A stretch of DNA of 64,000 bases from Chloroflexota bacterium (lineage in GTDB: Bacteria; Chloroflexota; Dehalococcoidia; Bin125), in assembly GCA_009838915.1 (NCBI GenBank), contig VXQT01000013.1, positions 441,161 through 505,160 of the forward strand. Reading direction: 5' to 3'. Below, in pieces: positions 40,263 to 49,072 of the stretch; the stretch's first letter is position 1; each line of letters starts with the position of its first letter. The translations under genes and the position numbers were made by a program. The notes beneath the pieces are model-generated. The model searched no databases and was not told the origin of the DNA. It saw nothing but the letters and a program-made list of their open reading frames with translations.

Positions 40263-42221
40263 GTGGTCACCCAGGCCACGCCGCGGACTCATCCGCTCGA
40301 TCCACTGTCGGCGGATGAGATTGTCCGCGCCTCCTCGATCATCAGCGAGCAGTTCGGCTCGCCTGAGTCGTTGCGATTTCTGCTGGTCGCCGCGCTCGAA
40401 CCAGCGAAGGGCGTCTCGGAGGCGCCACGCGCCGCGGAGGCGATCTGCATCAACATCGATTCGGGCCTGACGACCGAGGCCGTCGTGGACCTCGATGCAG
40501 GTGCGGTCACCTCGATAACCGAACTTCCAGGTGTCCAGCCTCCGGCATTGTTCGAGGAGTACGAACGAGCCGAAGCAGCGATCCGCGCCGACGCAGGTTG
40601 GCGCACCGCGATGAGCCTTCGCGGTCTCAATGACCAGCAGATCGACCTGTCCTTCATCCACCTCTGGCCGACCGGCAACTTCGGCTCCAGGTGGGAGACG
40701 GAGCACCGCATCCTCAAGGGCATCGTCTACCTGCGAGACGAACCAGACGACAACGCCTATGGGCGGCCGGTCGAAGGCTTAATCGCCGTCGTCGACCTCG
40801 CCGCTAATCGCGTGCTGGAAGTGATCGATGCCCCCTCGCCGGTTCCGCCCGTGACGTCGCTGCGCTTCGACCACGATCACGGCGGGCCGCACCGCGAAGA
40901 TCTGAAACCGCTCGACATCATCCAGTCCGAAGGTCCGTCCTTCACGCTCGAGGGGCATCTCTTGCGCTGGCAACAGTGGCAAATGCGCGTCTCGCTACAT
41001 CCGCGTGAGGGTTTGGTCCTGCACCAGATCGGCTACGAGGACAACGGACAACTGCGCCCGATCTGCTATCGCGCGTCCCTGGCAGAGATGGTCGTGCCCT
41101 ACGGCGACGCGTCCGTAGGTCACTACTTCAAGAACGCCTTCGACTCAGGTGAGTGCGGGATCGGGCGGCTTGTCAACTCGTTGGAACTCGGCTGCGACTG
41201 CCTCGGTGAGATTACCTACCTCGACGGCGTCGTCACAGATGAGCGAGGCGGGGCCCGCACGATTAAGAATGCCATCTGCATTCACGAGGAAGATGTCGGA
41301 CTGCTCTGGAAGCACACCTATCGTCATCCCGACGAACGCGGCTCGCAATCCTGGCTGCGGCGATCCCGCCGACTCGTGATATCGACGATCGCAACGGTCG
41401 ACAACTACGACTACGGCTTCTACTGGTACTTCTACCAGGACGGCGCGTGGGAGCACGAGGTCAAGGCGACGGGGATCGTGCAGACAATGGCGATTGAGGA
41501 TGACGATCCGCAAGTCACGCGTCACAAGATCGGCCAACGGTTGGCGGGTGTGCACCATCAGCATTTCCTCAGCTACCGGCTGGACATGGAGGTTGACGGT
41601 CGGCAAAACACGGTCTTCGAAGTCGACACCGTGCCGCTGCCGCTCGGTCCTGAGAATCCGTACCACAACGCGTTCACCGCGCAGGCGACGCCGATCGCCG
41701 ACGAGTCTCTGAGCGGACGCGAGGTCAACGCGTCGGCGGGGCGACACTGGCGGATCGCGAATGACTCCGTCCGCAACCCGCTCGGCGAGCCGCCGGCCTA
41801 TGTGCTCACTCCCGGCGCGACGGTCTCGATGATGGCAGATGAGCAGTCAATCATCGCTCAGCGAGCTGCGTTCGCGCGCAAGCAACTCTGGGTGACGGCC
41901 TACGACTTTGCTCAGCGATATCCAGCCGGTGACTATCCGGCGCAGAGCGAGCCTGGCCTCGGGATACCCGAGTGGATCGACAGCAATCGATCCTTGGAAC
42001 AGGCCGATGTCGTGCTCTGGTACACCGTAGGAATGAACCACCTCGTGCGACCGGAAGACTGGCCAGTCATGCCGGTCCAACGTGCAGGGTTCAGCCTGAA
42101 GCCGTGGGGGTTCTTCGACCGCAATCCGGGCCTCGACGTACCTCAACCCGATCATTGCGAACACGACATCGAGCGCCGAACTGACCTTCAGGCGCATCAT
42201 CCGCACAACAGTCACAGCTAG
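40263..42221 (+). CDS. Copper-containing primary-amine oxidase, copy 2
   Basis: A 652-residue paralogue of copy 1, strongly similar over its full length. TPQ site TVDNYDYG (Tyr382), copper His pair HHQHFLSYRLDMEVDG, third His TVGMNHLVRPEDWPV. The catalytic Asp is in FKNAFDSGECG. The start is GTG (VVTQATPRTHPL) with no clear Shine-Dalgarno, so translation is probably coupled to copy 1. The His-rich tail is shorter (HCEHDIERRTD...HHPHNSHS). A tandem duplication is the simple explanation; divergence suggests different amine substrates. Confidence 0.92.
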   Translation: MVTQATPRTHPLDPLSADEIVRASSIISEQFGSPESLRFLLVAALEPAKGVSEAPRAAEAICINIDSGLTTEAVVDLDAGAVTSITELPGVQPPALFEEYERAEAAIRADAGWRTAMSLRGLNDQQIDLSFIHLWPTGNFGSRWETEHRILKGIVYLRDEPDDNAYGRPVEGLIAVVDLAANRVLEVIDAPSPVPPVTSLRFDHDHGGPHREDLKPLDIIQSEGPSFTLEGHLLRWQQWQMRVSLHPREGLVLHQIGYEDNGQLRPICYRASLAEMVVPYGDASVGHYFKNAFDSGECGIGRLVNSLELGCDCLGEITYLDGVVTDERGGARTIKNAICIHEEDVGLLWKHTYRHPDERGSQSWLRRSRRLVISTIATVDNYDYGFYWYFYQDGAWEHEVKATGIVQTMAIEDDDPQVTRHKIGQRLAGVHHQHFLSYRLDMEVDGRQNTVFEVDTVPLPLGPENPYHNAFTAQATPIADESLSGREVNASAGRHWRIANDSVRNPLGEPPAYVLTPGATVSMMADEQSIIAQRAAFARKQLWVTAYDFAQRYPAGDYPAQSEPGLGIPEWIDSNRSLEQADVVLWYTVGMNHLVRPEDWPVMPVQRAGFSLKPWGFFDRNPGLDVPQPDHCEHDIERRTDLQAHHPHNSHS

Positions 42222-42316
42222 GAATCGATGACCAACCCAGTGGAGACCCCGGCTTCGAAATCAGGCATAGTGGATGTAGTGGCGTCCGGCGGGTTGACTG
42301 ATTGCGAGGTTCGGCA

Positions 42317-43588
42317 ATGGTCACAGGTGCTTCGGTCATGAACGGTCTCGACGCCTTTGAAGAGCTGGAGTCGGAGGTTCGCTCCTATGTACGCGGCTGG
42401 CCGACGGTGTTCGACCGAGCCTACGGCGCGAAGCTCTGGGACGAGAACGGCCGCGAATATCTCGACTTCTTCTCAGGCGCCGGCGGCCTCAACTACGGTC
42501 ACAACCACGATGCAATGATCGGCGCCCTGGTCCGTTACCTGCAGTCGCAGGGAGTGCTGCACTCGCTCGACATGGCGACCACCGCCAAGCGAGACTTCCT
42601 CGAGCGCTTCCACGAAGTCATCCTCAAGCCGCGCGGTTTGTCCTACAGAGTCATGTTTCCCGGACCGACCGGAACCAACGCCGTCGAAGCGTCGCTCAAG
42701 CTCGCGCGCAAGGTGACCGGCCGAGCGGACATCGTTTCCTTTAGCAATGCATTCCACGGGATGACCCTCGGTTCCCTCGCGCTGAGCGGCAACGTGGTCA
42801 AGCGCGAGTCCGCGGGCATCCCGCTGGAACACCAGCGCACGGCGCCGTTCGACGGAGAACTCGGCGAGAGCGTAGATACGATCGCAGTGCTCGATGCGAT
42901 GCTGGCCGAAGAAGGCGCCTCAGTCGCCGGCGTCATTGTCGAGACCATACAGGGTGAAGGCGGACTGCACACGGCGAGCTTCGACTGGCTGCAGCGCCTC
43001 GCCGAGTGCTGCAAGCGGCACGGATGTTTGCTGATCGTTGACGACATCCAGGCAGGCTGCGGACGATCGGGGAGTTTCTTCTCATTCGAACCTGCCGGGA
43101 TCGAACCCGACATCATCTGTCTCTCGAAGTCGATCTCGGGCAGCGGCCTACCGATGGCGCTTACGTTGATCCGGCCTGAACTCGACATCTGGGGCCCCGG
43201 CGAGCACAACGGCACCTTCCGCGGCAACAACGCCGCGTTCGTGACGGCCACGGAGGCGTTGAGATTCTGGCGCGACGAGTCATTGGCTGAACAGGTATGT
43301 CGTAAGTCAGACATCGTCAGGGCGGAGCTGGATTCGATTGCATCTCAGCACGAGGCGATGCGAGCAACGGTGCGCGGCCGAGGCTTACTGATCGGTCTGC
43401 ACACGCCGATCGACGGGCTGGCGTCGGGTGTCGCGCGAGCGGCATTCGAGCGCGGGCTGTTGATCGAGACTTCAGGCGGCGCCGCGTCCGACGTGATCAA
43501 ACTGATGCCGCCGCTGACGATCGAGGACGAGCAACTCGAGCGCGGCCTCGCGATCTTGCGCGACAGCGTCGAGGTGTGCGCGCCCTGA
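42317..43588 (+). CDS. Class III aminotransferase, EctB-like (diaminobutyrate-2-oxoglutarate type)
   Basis: A 423-residue PLP enzyme whose N-terminus (AFEELESEVRSYVRGWPTVF) and DENGREYLDFFSGAGGLNYG closely follow EctB, the L-2,4-diaminobutyrate aminotransferase of ectoine synthesis. FPGPTGTNAVEASLKLARKV and VDDIQAGCGRSGSFFSFEPA are also EctB-like, and the PLP Lys is in LSKSISGSG. No ectA or ectC is in the window, so it may instead act on diaminobutyrate or an omega-amine from catabolism. GAGG lies 8 bases before the ATG. It is downstream of the two amine oxidases. Its stop abuts the convergent penicillin-acylase-type gene. Confidence 0.85.
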   Translation: MVTGASVMNGLDAFEELESEVRSYVRGWPTVFDRAYGAKLWDENGREYLDFFSGAGGLNYGHNHDAMIGALVRYLQSQGVLHSLDMATTAKRDFLERFHEVILKPRGLSYRVMFPGPTGTNAVEASLKLARKVTGRADIVSFSNAFHGMTLGSLALSGNVVKRESAGIPLEHQRTAPFDGELGESVDTIAVLDAMLAEEGASVAGVIVETIQGEGGLHTASFDWLQRLAECCKRHGCLLIVDDIQAGCGRSGSFFSFEPAGIEPDIICLSKSISGSGLPMALTLIRPELDIWGPGEHNGTFRGNNAAFVTATEALRFWRDESLAEQVCRKSDIVRAELDSIASQHEAMRATVRGRGLLIGLHTPIDGLASGVARAAFERGLLIETSGGAASDVIKLMPPLTIEDEQLERGLAILRDSVEVCAP

Positions 43589-45850
43589 TCACAAGGCAGG
43601 CGTCAGCGTCAAGCTGCCCTCGCTGTTGGCCTCGATGTCGTCCCACTCGATGTAGAGCGGGAAGTACTCCATCTCAAGCCACTTCTCCATGTGATCGCTG
43701 TAGTGCGGGCTGTCCGGTCGGCCGGAGTTACCGGGCGGGAGCACGATTCGCGCGCCGTTCAAGCTGGAGAGATCGAAGATCTGTCGGTAGCTCACGCCGT
43801 GGTCGGCGGGTTGATGCACAAGTCCGGTCGCATTGTTCGGGGTATTGCCGTCGCCGCCCTTGGCGAAGTCGCCGACGTTGAATCGCGCCGCGCGCTCGGG
43901 ATCGCGGCCCAGATTGTGCCGCCAGGTGACCGAGTGCGCGTCTCCGTATCGCCACTTCGCACGATCCGCGCCGTAGCGCTCCGCCAGCGTCTCGCCGGCC
44001 GCGACGAGCGACTCCCCGATCACGTCGTCCCAGGACACCCCTTCGGACAGCATCAACGAACTATCCGTTCGCAGCTGCTCGTGCAGGATGCGCAGCTCGT
44101 CGGCGGAGCCTTCCGGTAGCCGGGCAGGCGCGTCGAAGTAGGGACGGACCGTGCGGCCGATGATCTGCTGACAGAGTTCCTGGTAGAGCAATCCGGCTGT
44201 TGAATCGATAGCCAGGTGACCGTCCCAGTTGGCCAGCATCGACTTGAGATCAGCGGCCTCGCCGTCGACATCAGCGCTCGAGACGCGCTGCGCGATGAAG
44301 CGGGCGTGAATGCTGGTCTGGTCCGACTGGATTTGCGGCATATCTTCCGGCAACCAGTCGTCGCGCCCCTGCAGCAGCTCGCGCAATCGGTCGGCCCGAT
44401 ACGGCGTCTGGCTGAAGGTCAGGTAGTAGGGATAGTCGGGCGTCGTGGTGCGATTGTTGGCCGTGATGATCACGCCCCTATCGGGATTCAGATCATGCGG
44501 CAGCTCGTCCGCAGGCACATCGCCCTGCCACTCGTGCTCGCCGTCCCAGCCGCTGACCGGCGTCAGTTTCGCGTCACGGACCGGCACACGGCCGGTGTAT
44601 TGGTAGCCGATGTTGCCTCGCTGGTCGGCAAAGCAGTAGTTGCCCGAGATCGAGTCGTAGCGCTGGAATCCCGTCCGCGCGTCGTGGATGTTGTCGGACG
44701 TGAATATCGGAAGCATGCCGTCGAAGTCATGACAGGGATCAGAAAGCCCGAACTTCGCCGTCAGCACCTCGTCGTCGGTCTCAGGATCACCTTGCACGAC
44801 AGGACCGTGCCTCGTCGACCAGACGGTTTGCGTCACCGGTTCCTCGCCGCGAATCTCAATCACCTCGTCGCGGCGTTGTAGCGGCTCCACGCCGTCAAGC
44901 CACTTCGCGCCAGGACCCGTGCCGTTGCGCTCGATCCGCTCGCGATAGACATCCCAACGGTCGCCTTGGGCGTGAGTCATCGTCCAGGCGATCTGCGTGT
45001 TGTGGCCGTAGTAGACCGGACCCGGGTAGCCGGGGTTGCAGGGACCGGCGACGAGGAACTCCGGGCACTGCATGTGCATCAGGTACCACTGCGGAGGCAC
45101 GCTGAAGGCGAGGTGCGGGTCGCCCACGACCAGCGGCTTGCCGCTGGCCGTGTGCTCGCCGTCAATCACCCAGCAGTTGGAGCCGTCCAGACTGCCCCTC
45201 CGGGTACCCGGCTCTGCTTCGAGGTCGGCCAGGGCGTCGGCGAAGGCGTGCCGTCCATTCGCCCACGACGAACCGGCCGGCGCAATCAGCGCGCCGTCCG
45301 CCGGCACGTCGGGGATCAGCGCCTGCAGCGCGTCAATGCCGAGCCGGGCAGCCACCTCGGCGTTGCCGATCTTGGTCGACCACTGCAGATTGGCCGAGAC
45401 CATCTTGAGAATCGCCAGCGAGTCGACCGGCGACCAGGGCTGCATCTCGTGCTCCAGCAGCGCGAACTCGACGGGCGCGGGACCGACCGCGATGGCGGCA
45501 TTGATGCCATCGGCGTAGGCCTGCAGGATCAGCCGCGCGTCGTCGGACTGATCCTCCCACTCGAGCGCAGCGTCGCGGCCGAATCCCAGCGTGCGGTTCA
45601 TCCTGTCGATACGGAGCAGTCCCTTGTTCAACAGCGACGCTGCGCGCCCATGCGCCATGTGGCGGTAGAGCTCGATCTGCCAGCCTCGCTCCTGGCCCAT
45701 GCAGTACCCCTGCGCAAAGAACGCGTCGCGTGCCGAGGACGTCTGCGCATGAGGCACGCCCCAGCGATCCCAGATGATCCGAATCGGGGCATCCGGTCCC
45801 TCCACCTCGAGCGTTCCGTCGGTCTGGTGCAGGCTGACTTGTTCGTCCAT
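43589..45850 (-). CDS. Penicillin-acylase-type N-terminal nucleophile amidohydrolase
   Basis: A 753-residue Ntn hydrolase related to penicillin acylase and other N-acyl amide hydrolases. The precursor would be cut before Ser224 (DGSNCWVIDGEHTASGKPLV), giving an alpha chain and a beta chain with N-terminal Ser. The usual GSNxW context is retained, and later YYGHNTQIAWTMTHA and FANNRT-like ITANNRTTTP with the conserved Asn support the fold. There is no signal peptide, unlike classical periplasmic acylases. Acyl-amide or acyl-homoserine lactone substrates are possible. Convergent, stop against stop, with the EctB-like gene. Confidence 0.88.
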   Translation of the reverse strand: MDEQVSLHQTDGTLEVEGPDAPIRIIWDRWGVPHAQTSSARDAFFAQGYCMGQERGWQIELYRHMAHGRAASLLNKGLLRIDRMNRTLGFGRDAALEWEDQSDDARLILQAYADGINAAIAVGPAPVEFALLEHEMQPWSPVDSLAILKMVSANLQWSTKIGNAEVAARLGIDALQALIPDVPADGALIAPAGSSWANGRHAFADALADLEAEPGTRRGSLDGSNCWVIDGEHTASGKPLVVGDPHLAFSVPPQWYLMHMQCPEFLVAGPCNPGYPGPVYYGHNTQIAWTMTHAQGDRWDVYRERIERNGTGPGAKWLDGVEPLQRRDEVIEIRGEEPVTQTVWSTRHGPVVQGDPETDDEVLTAKFGLSDPCHDFDGMLPIFTSDNIHDARTGFQRYDSISGNYCFADQRGNIGYQYTGRVPVRDAKLTPVSGWDGEHEWQGDVPADELPHDLNPDRGVIITANNRTTTPDYPYYLTFSQTPYRADRLRELLQGRDDWLPEDMPQIQSDQTSIHARFIAQRVSSADVDGEAADLKSMLANWDGHLAIDSTAGLLYQELCQQIIGRTVRPYFDAPARLPEGSADELRILHEQLRTDSSLMLSEGVSWDDVIGESLVAAGETLAERYGADRAKWRYGDAHSVTWRHNLGRDPERAARFNVGDFAKGGDGNTPNNATGLVHQPADHGVSYRQIFDLSSLNGARIVLPPGNSGRPDSPHYSDHMEKWLEMEYFPLYIEWDDIEANSEGSLTLTPAL

Positions 45851-46057
45851 GGCGGGCTCTCCTCTTCAACGTCTGGCACGTGTCAACGCTCCAGTCGAAA
45901 TGGTAGAGCGCAAGCTCGTTCGGCTTGCTTCCCTAGCGCCCTCGGCGGCAGCTCTGTCCGTACAAGGCCAGCGCGTCGCCACCGTTATGTCTAGAAGCTG
46001 GTGAGCAGATATGCTCGGCTGCAATGTGCAATTGCTTCCCAAGTGAGAGGACTTTAG

Positions 46058-47329
46058 ATGAGACGCTTTTCTAAATCACCTGTGTTGCTGTTAGTCGCAG
46101 GAATGGTTCTTGGCGCTATCGCGCTGGGAATCGTACAGGCCGCCACGAGCGTCACGAGTGATGTTCGCATTGGCGCGCGGCTGCTCGACGACGGCCGAGT
46201 CGAGGTCGGGCTGCAACAGCAACAGGACGGCGAGTGGGTCAGCCTGGAGCCGCCGTCCAGCCGGTTCCTCCCACCGACCGCTACGCGCGGCGAGTGGCAC
46301 TACAGCAACGAAATCGCGGTCACTGGCGTCACACAGGATGAGGCCACCGTCGTGATCGTGCGTCGACCTCCAGTGATGTGTGTGCTTGGTCACGCCTATC
46401 CCGCAGACGACCGCTTCTGGCAATGGACCCTGGCCACTTCCCGCGTGGTCGGCATCCAGTACGGCATCGACTTGCGCCTCTACGCAGCGAGCGACAGCGA
46501 CGACCACGCAGCGGACCTCCGCGACTGCATCGCCTCCGAACCAATCGCCATTGCCACCTCCTTGCCCTACGCCGAGGACCTGGCAGAGCCGCTGGCAGAG
46601 GCGCGTGAGGCCGGGATCCTCGTCGTTACTTTCAACTCCGGCGCCGACGACGCCGATAGCGTCAACTCGCTGCTGCACATTGGGCTGGATGACTACAACG
46701 GAGGCGTCCAGGCGGGCGCTGAGCTCAACGAAGCCGGCGTAACCGGCACCGTGCTCTGCGTCATTCACGAGACCGACAACGTCGGACTGCGTCAGCGTTG
46801 CGAAGGGCTCGAAGCCGGCTACGCGGGCGAGGTGGAGGAGATGTTCGTCGACCTGCTCGGGCCGACGGAGTTGGAAGAGGTTCAAGGCCACCTGGCTAAC
46901 CGGATCGCAGCCGGTGACATCGGCGGAATCGTCACCCTGAATCACGACACGGGCACAGCGGCGTTGGCTGCGGTCGCCGAGGCCGAAGCCGAGATCGCAC
47001 TGGCAAGCTTCGGTTTCAGCGACACCCTGGCCGCCGCGGTGCGTGACGGCGACATGCTCTTCCTGGTCTGGGACCACCCGGTCATCCAGGGCTACCTGGC
47101 GGTCTCGGCCATGGCCATGGCCTTCACGCTGGAACTGAGCGATCTCAACTCAGGGGTCTTCCTCAACGGCGCGAAGATCCTGATCGAGCCGACGCTCGCC
47201 GACCAGGAACGCGCCGCCGAACTGCAGTCGATGTTCCGGTTCGCCGATCGCCTGCGGGGCGCGGCGGATTCGGCGACTGACGCTGATGACTCATCGGCAT
47301 CGCCCGCTGGCGGCGAGGAGAGCCCATAG
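46058..47329 (+). CDS. Periplasmic-binding-protein-like protein with N-terminal RFLPP domain (paralogue 2)
   Basis: A 423-residue protein with the same layout as 36843-38108: a hydrophobic N-terminal helix (PVLLLVAGMVLGAIALGIVQ), then RIGARLLDDGRVEVGLQQQQ ending in SRFLPP, then a Peripla_BP_4-like part (MCVLGHAYPADDRFWQWTLA and GLDDYNGGVQAGAELNEAGV). The C-terminus ends in a Ser/Asp/Ala-rich disordered tail. A GAGAGGA lies 6 bases before the ATG. No transport genes are adjacent. It might be a sensor or a binding partner instead of an ABC component. The terminator hairpin follows closely. Confidence 0.83.
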   Translation: MRRFSKSPVLLLVAGMVLGAIALGIVQAATSVTSDVRIGARLLDDGRVEVGLQQQQDGEWVSLEPPSSRFLPPTATRGEWHYSNEIAVTGVTQDEATVVIVRRPPVMCVLGHAYPADDRFWQWTLATSRVVGIQYGIDLRLYAASDSDDHAADLRDCIASEPIAIATSLPYAEDLAEPLAEAREAGILVVTFNSGADDADSVNSLLHIGLDDYNGGVQAGAELNEAGVTGTVLCVIHETDNVGLRQRCEGLEAGYAGEVEEMFVDLLGPTELEEVQGHLANRIAAGDIGGIVTLNHDTGTAALAAVAEAEAEIALASFGFSDTLAAAVRDGDMLFLVWDHPVIQGYLAVSAMAMAFTLELSDLNSGVFLNGAKILIEPTLADQERAAELQSMFRFADRLRGAADSATDADDSSASPAGGEESP

Positions 47330-47366
47330 GTCGTCGACATTGACCTGGACAACAGCGATGCGACAG

Positions 47367-47395
47367 GCGCGGCTGGTCAGCTTGATCAGCCGCGC
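47367..47395 (+). terminator. Terminator-like hairpin after binding-protein gene 2
   Basis: GCGCGGCTGGTCA-GCT-TGATCAGCCGCGC forms a 13-bp stem with one G-U pair and a 3-nt loop, 37 bases after the stop. Confidence 0.65.
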
Positions 47396-47454
47396 TATGC
47401 GTCTGAGACTGTGGCCTGTCCTACGCGATTTCTGAGCGGAGAGAGCGTCTCGGC

Positions 47455-48453
47455 ATGCGCTACATCATCTATGGTGCCGGAGGAATCGGCGGTGGAATCG
47501 GCGCACTGCTCACGCGCGCCGGTTGCGATGTCATGCTGATCGCTCGCGGCGACCATCTCACCGCGATGCGAGAGCAGGGCCTGCGCGTCCGCCAACCCGG
47601 CCGGAGTGAAGCGATCAAGGTGCAGACTGCATTGCACCCCAGCGAAGTCGAGTTCCGCGACGGCGATGTCGTCGTCCTGACTATGAAGGGCCAGGACACC
47701 GCTGCTGCGCTCGACGATCTCGAACGCAGCGCCGGGCCGGAGATCCCTGTGGTTTGCGGACAAAACGGCGTCGCCAATGAGCGGGCGGTTGCTCGCAGAT
47801 TCCTCAACGTCTACGGGATGCTTGTCGTGATGCCTGCCACCTTCCTGGTGCCGGGAGAGATCGCGCTGTTCGGAGGGCCGAAGCCCGGACTGTTGGACAG
47901 TGGACGATTTCCGAACGGCGTTGACGAGACCGTTACTCAGCTCTGCAGCGACCTCGAGGCGGCCGGTTTCAATGCCCAACCGGACCCGAACGTGATGCGG
48001 CTCAAGTACGGCAAGCTGCTCGACAACCTGGGAAACGCAGTGGGGGCGCTCTGCGGCGAAGAAGCCTTGCGCGCCGGCGACGACGAGGTGCGCGCCTTTA
48101 TGCGCAGAATGCGTGAAGAAGCGGTCGCCTGCTACAAGGCGGCAGGTATCGAACACGCCTCACGCCGGGAAATCGGGGAGCGCCGGGCGGCGACCTTCAC
48201 GGCCGGCGAGATTCCGGGCGTCGAGCGCGGCGGCAGCTCGACCTGGCAATCGTTTCGCCGTGGTCGACCGGGCATCGAGACCGACTGGCTGAATGGCGAG
48301 ATCACCCTCCTCGGACTCGAACACGCAGTACCGACACCAGCAAATCGCGCCTTGCAATTGATGGCCAAGCGAGCATTGCGAGCCGGTCTGCGCGACGGGG
48401 CGGTACCGCTCAAAGAGGTTCTGGGGCTTGAGGCTGAGCTGGCAGCGACGTAG
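47455..48453 (+). CDS. Ketopantoate reductase-family protein (PanE/ApbA-like)
   Basis: A 332-residue NADP-dependent 2-dehydropantoate 2-reductase family member. The Rossmann start is MRYIIYGAGGIGGGIGALLT, followed by a Lys in MKGQDT, CGQNGVANERAV with the Asn, and MRLKYGKLLDNLGNAVGAL with the catalytic Lys. SSTWQSFRRGRPGIETDWLN with the Asn/Glu-rich part fits the family. A true PanE is possible, but no pan genes are beside it, so the substrate may be another 2-oxo acid. A sub-family with GxGGIGG is widespread in catabolic clusters. Confidence 0.85.
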   Translation: MRYIIYGAGGIGGGIGALLTRAGCDVMLIARGDHLTAMREQGLRVRQPGRSEAIKVQTALHPSEVEFRDGDVVVLTMKGQDTAAALDDLERSAGPEIPVVCGQNGVANERAVARRFLNVYGMLVVMPATFLVPGEIALFGGPKPGLLDSGRFPNGVDETVTQLCSDLEAAGFNAQPDPNVMRLKYGKLLDNLGNAVGALCGEEALRAGDDEVRAFMRRMREEAVACYKAAGIEHASRREIGERRAATFTAGEIPGVERGGSSTWQSFRRGRPGIETDWLNGEITLLGLEHAVPTPANRALQLMAKRALRAGLRDGAVPLKEVLGLEAELAAT

Positions 48454-48464
48454 ATACTCGCCGT

Positions 48465-48956
48465 TCAGCCGGCCAGCCCCTCTACGACTCGCGCATTGGG
48501 TAGTCGCGCGAGATCGTCCGCCTTGACACCGATCTTGAGCGATCGACTGCCGCCGCCCAGCCACATCAACTCATCTCCGGCGATGCGCGAGTCGATCAGG
48601 ATGGGAATCTCCGGCGGCAGGTCGAAGGGTGTCACTCCACCTGAGAGCATGCCGGTTACGACTTCCGTCTCCTCGAACGAAGCGAATGAACACTTGCGCA
48701 CGCCCATCTCCTTGCGCACCGTGCGGTTGACATCGAGCCGTGTGTTGGCCAACGCGAGGCAGGCTGCGTACTGCTTCGGCTCCTTCTTCGAGGCGACAAG
48801 GATTGTGTTGACCGAGGATTCGGGAGCGATGCCGAACACTTCGCAGAAGATCGCAGTGTCGGCCTGGTCGGGTCGGCAGTCGATGGTCTCGTAGGGGATC
48901 TCCGCCTCGGCGAGAAATCCGCGCACCCGGGATTCGATCTGTTCCGCAGCTTCCAT
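48465..48956 (-). CDS. YbaK/EbsC-type aminoacyl-tRNA deacylase
   Basis: A 163-residue protein related to YbaK/ProX, which removes mischarged amino acids from tRNA. VNTILVASKKEPKQYAACLA holds the catalytic Lys region, followed by GMLSGGVTPFDLPPEIPILI and LMWLGGGSRSLKIGVKADDL, the GGG.S.. block conserved in the family. The exact tRNA is not known. The ATG at 48956 is preferred over the upstream one at 48986, because the longer N-terminus falls on the inverted repeat region. Divergent from the peptide SBP gene. Confidence 0.83.
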   Translation of the reverse strand: MEAAEQIESRVRGFLAEAEIPYETIDCRPDQADTAIFCEVFGIAPESSVNTILVASKKEPKQYAACLALANTRLDVNRTVRKEMGVRKCSFASFEETEVVTGMLSGGVTPFDLPPEIPILIDSRIAGDELMWLGGGSRSLKIGVKADDLARLPNARVVEGLAG

Positions 48957-48969
48957 GTGATCGCTCCTA

Positions 48970-48985
48970 TGCAAACGGGTTTGCA
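48970..48985. promoter_or_regulatory. Inverted repeat (possible operator) between divergent genes
   Basis: TGCAAA-CGGG-TTTGCA, a 6-bp-arm inverted repeat, lies between ybaK and the SBP gene. A TATATT/TAATAT AT-rich segment (about 48992-48998) beside it is the likely -10 of one or both. No matching regulator is in the window. Confidence 0.35.
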
Positions 48986-49072
48986 AGGCGCTATATTACG
49001 CGAATCTGAACCAGAACCGGATCGGGGCAAGCCCGCGTACAGATGGGCGAGACACACGCGAGGAGCGAGACC

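Noticed and set aside
42317-43588. An ectoine synthesis cluster.
   Set aside because: Only the EctB-like gene is present; no ectA, ectC or ectD.
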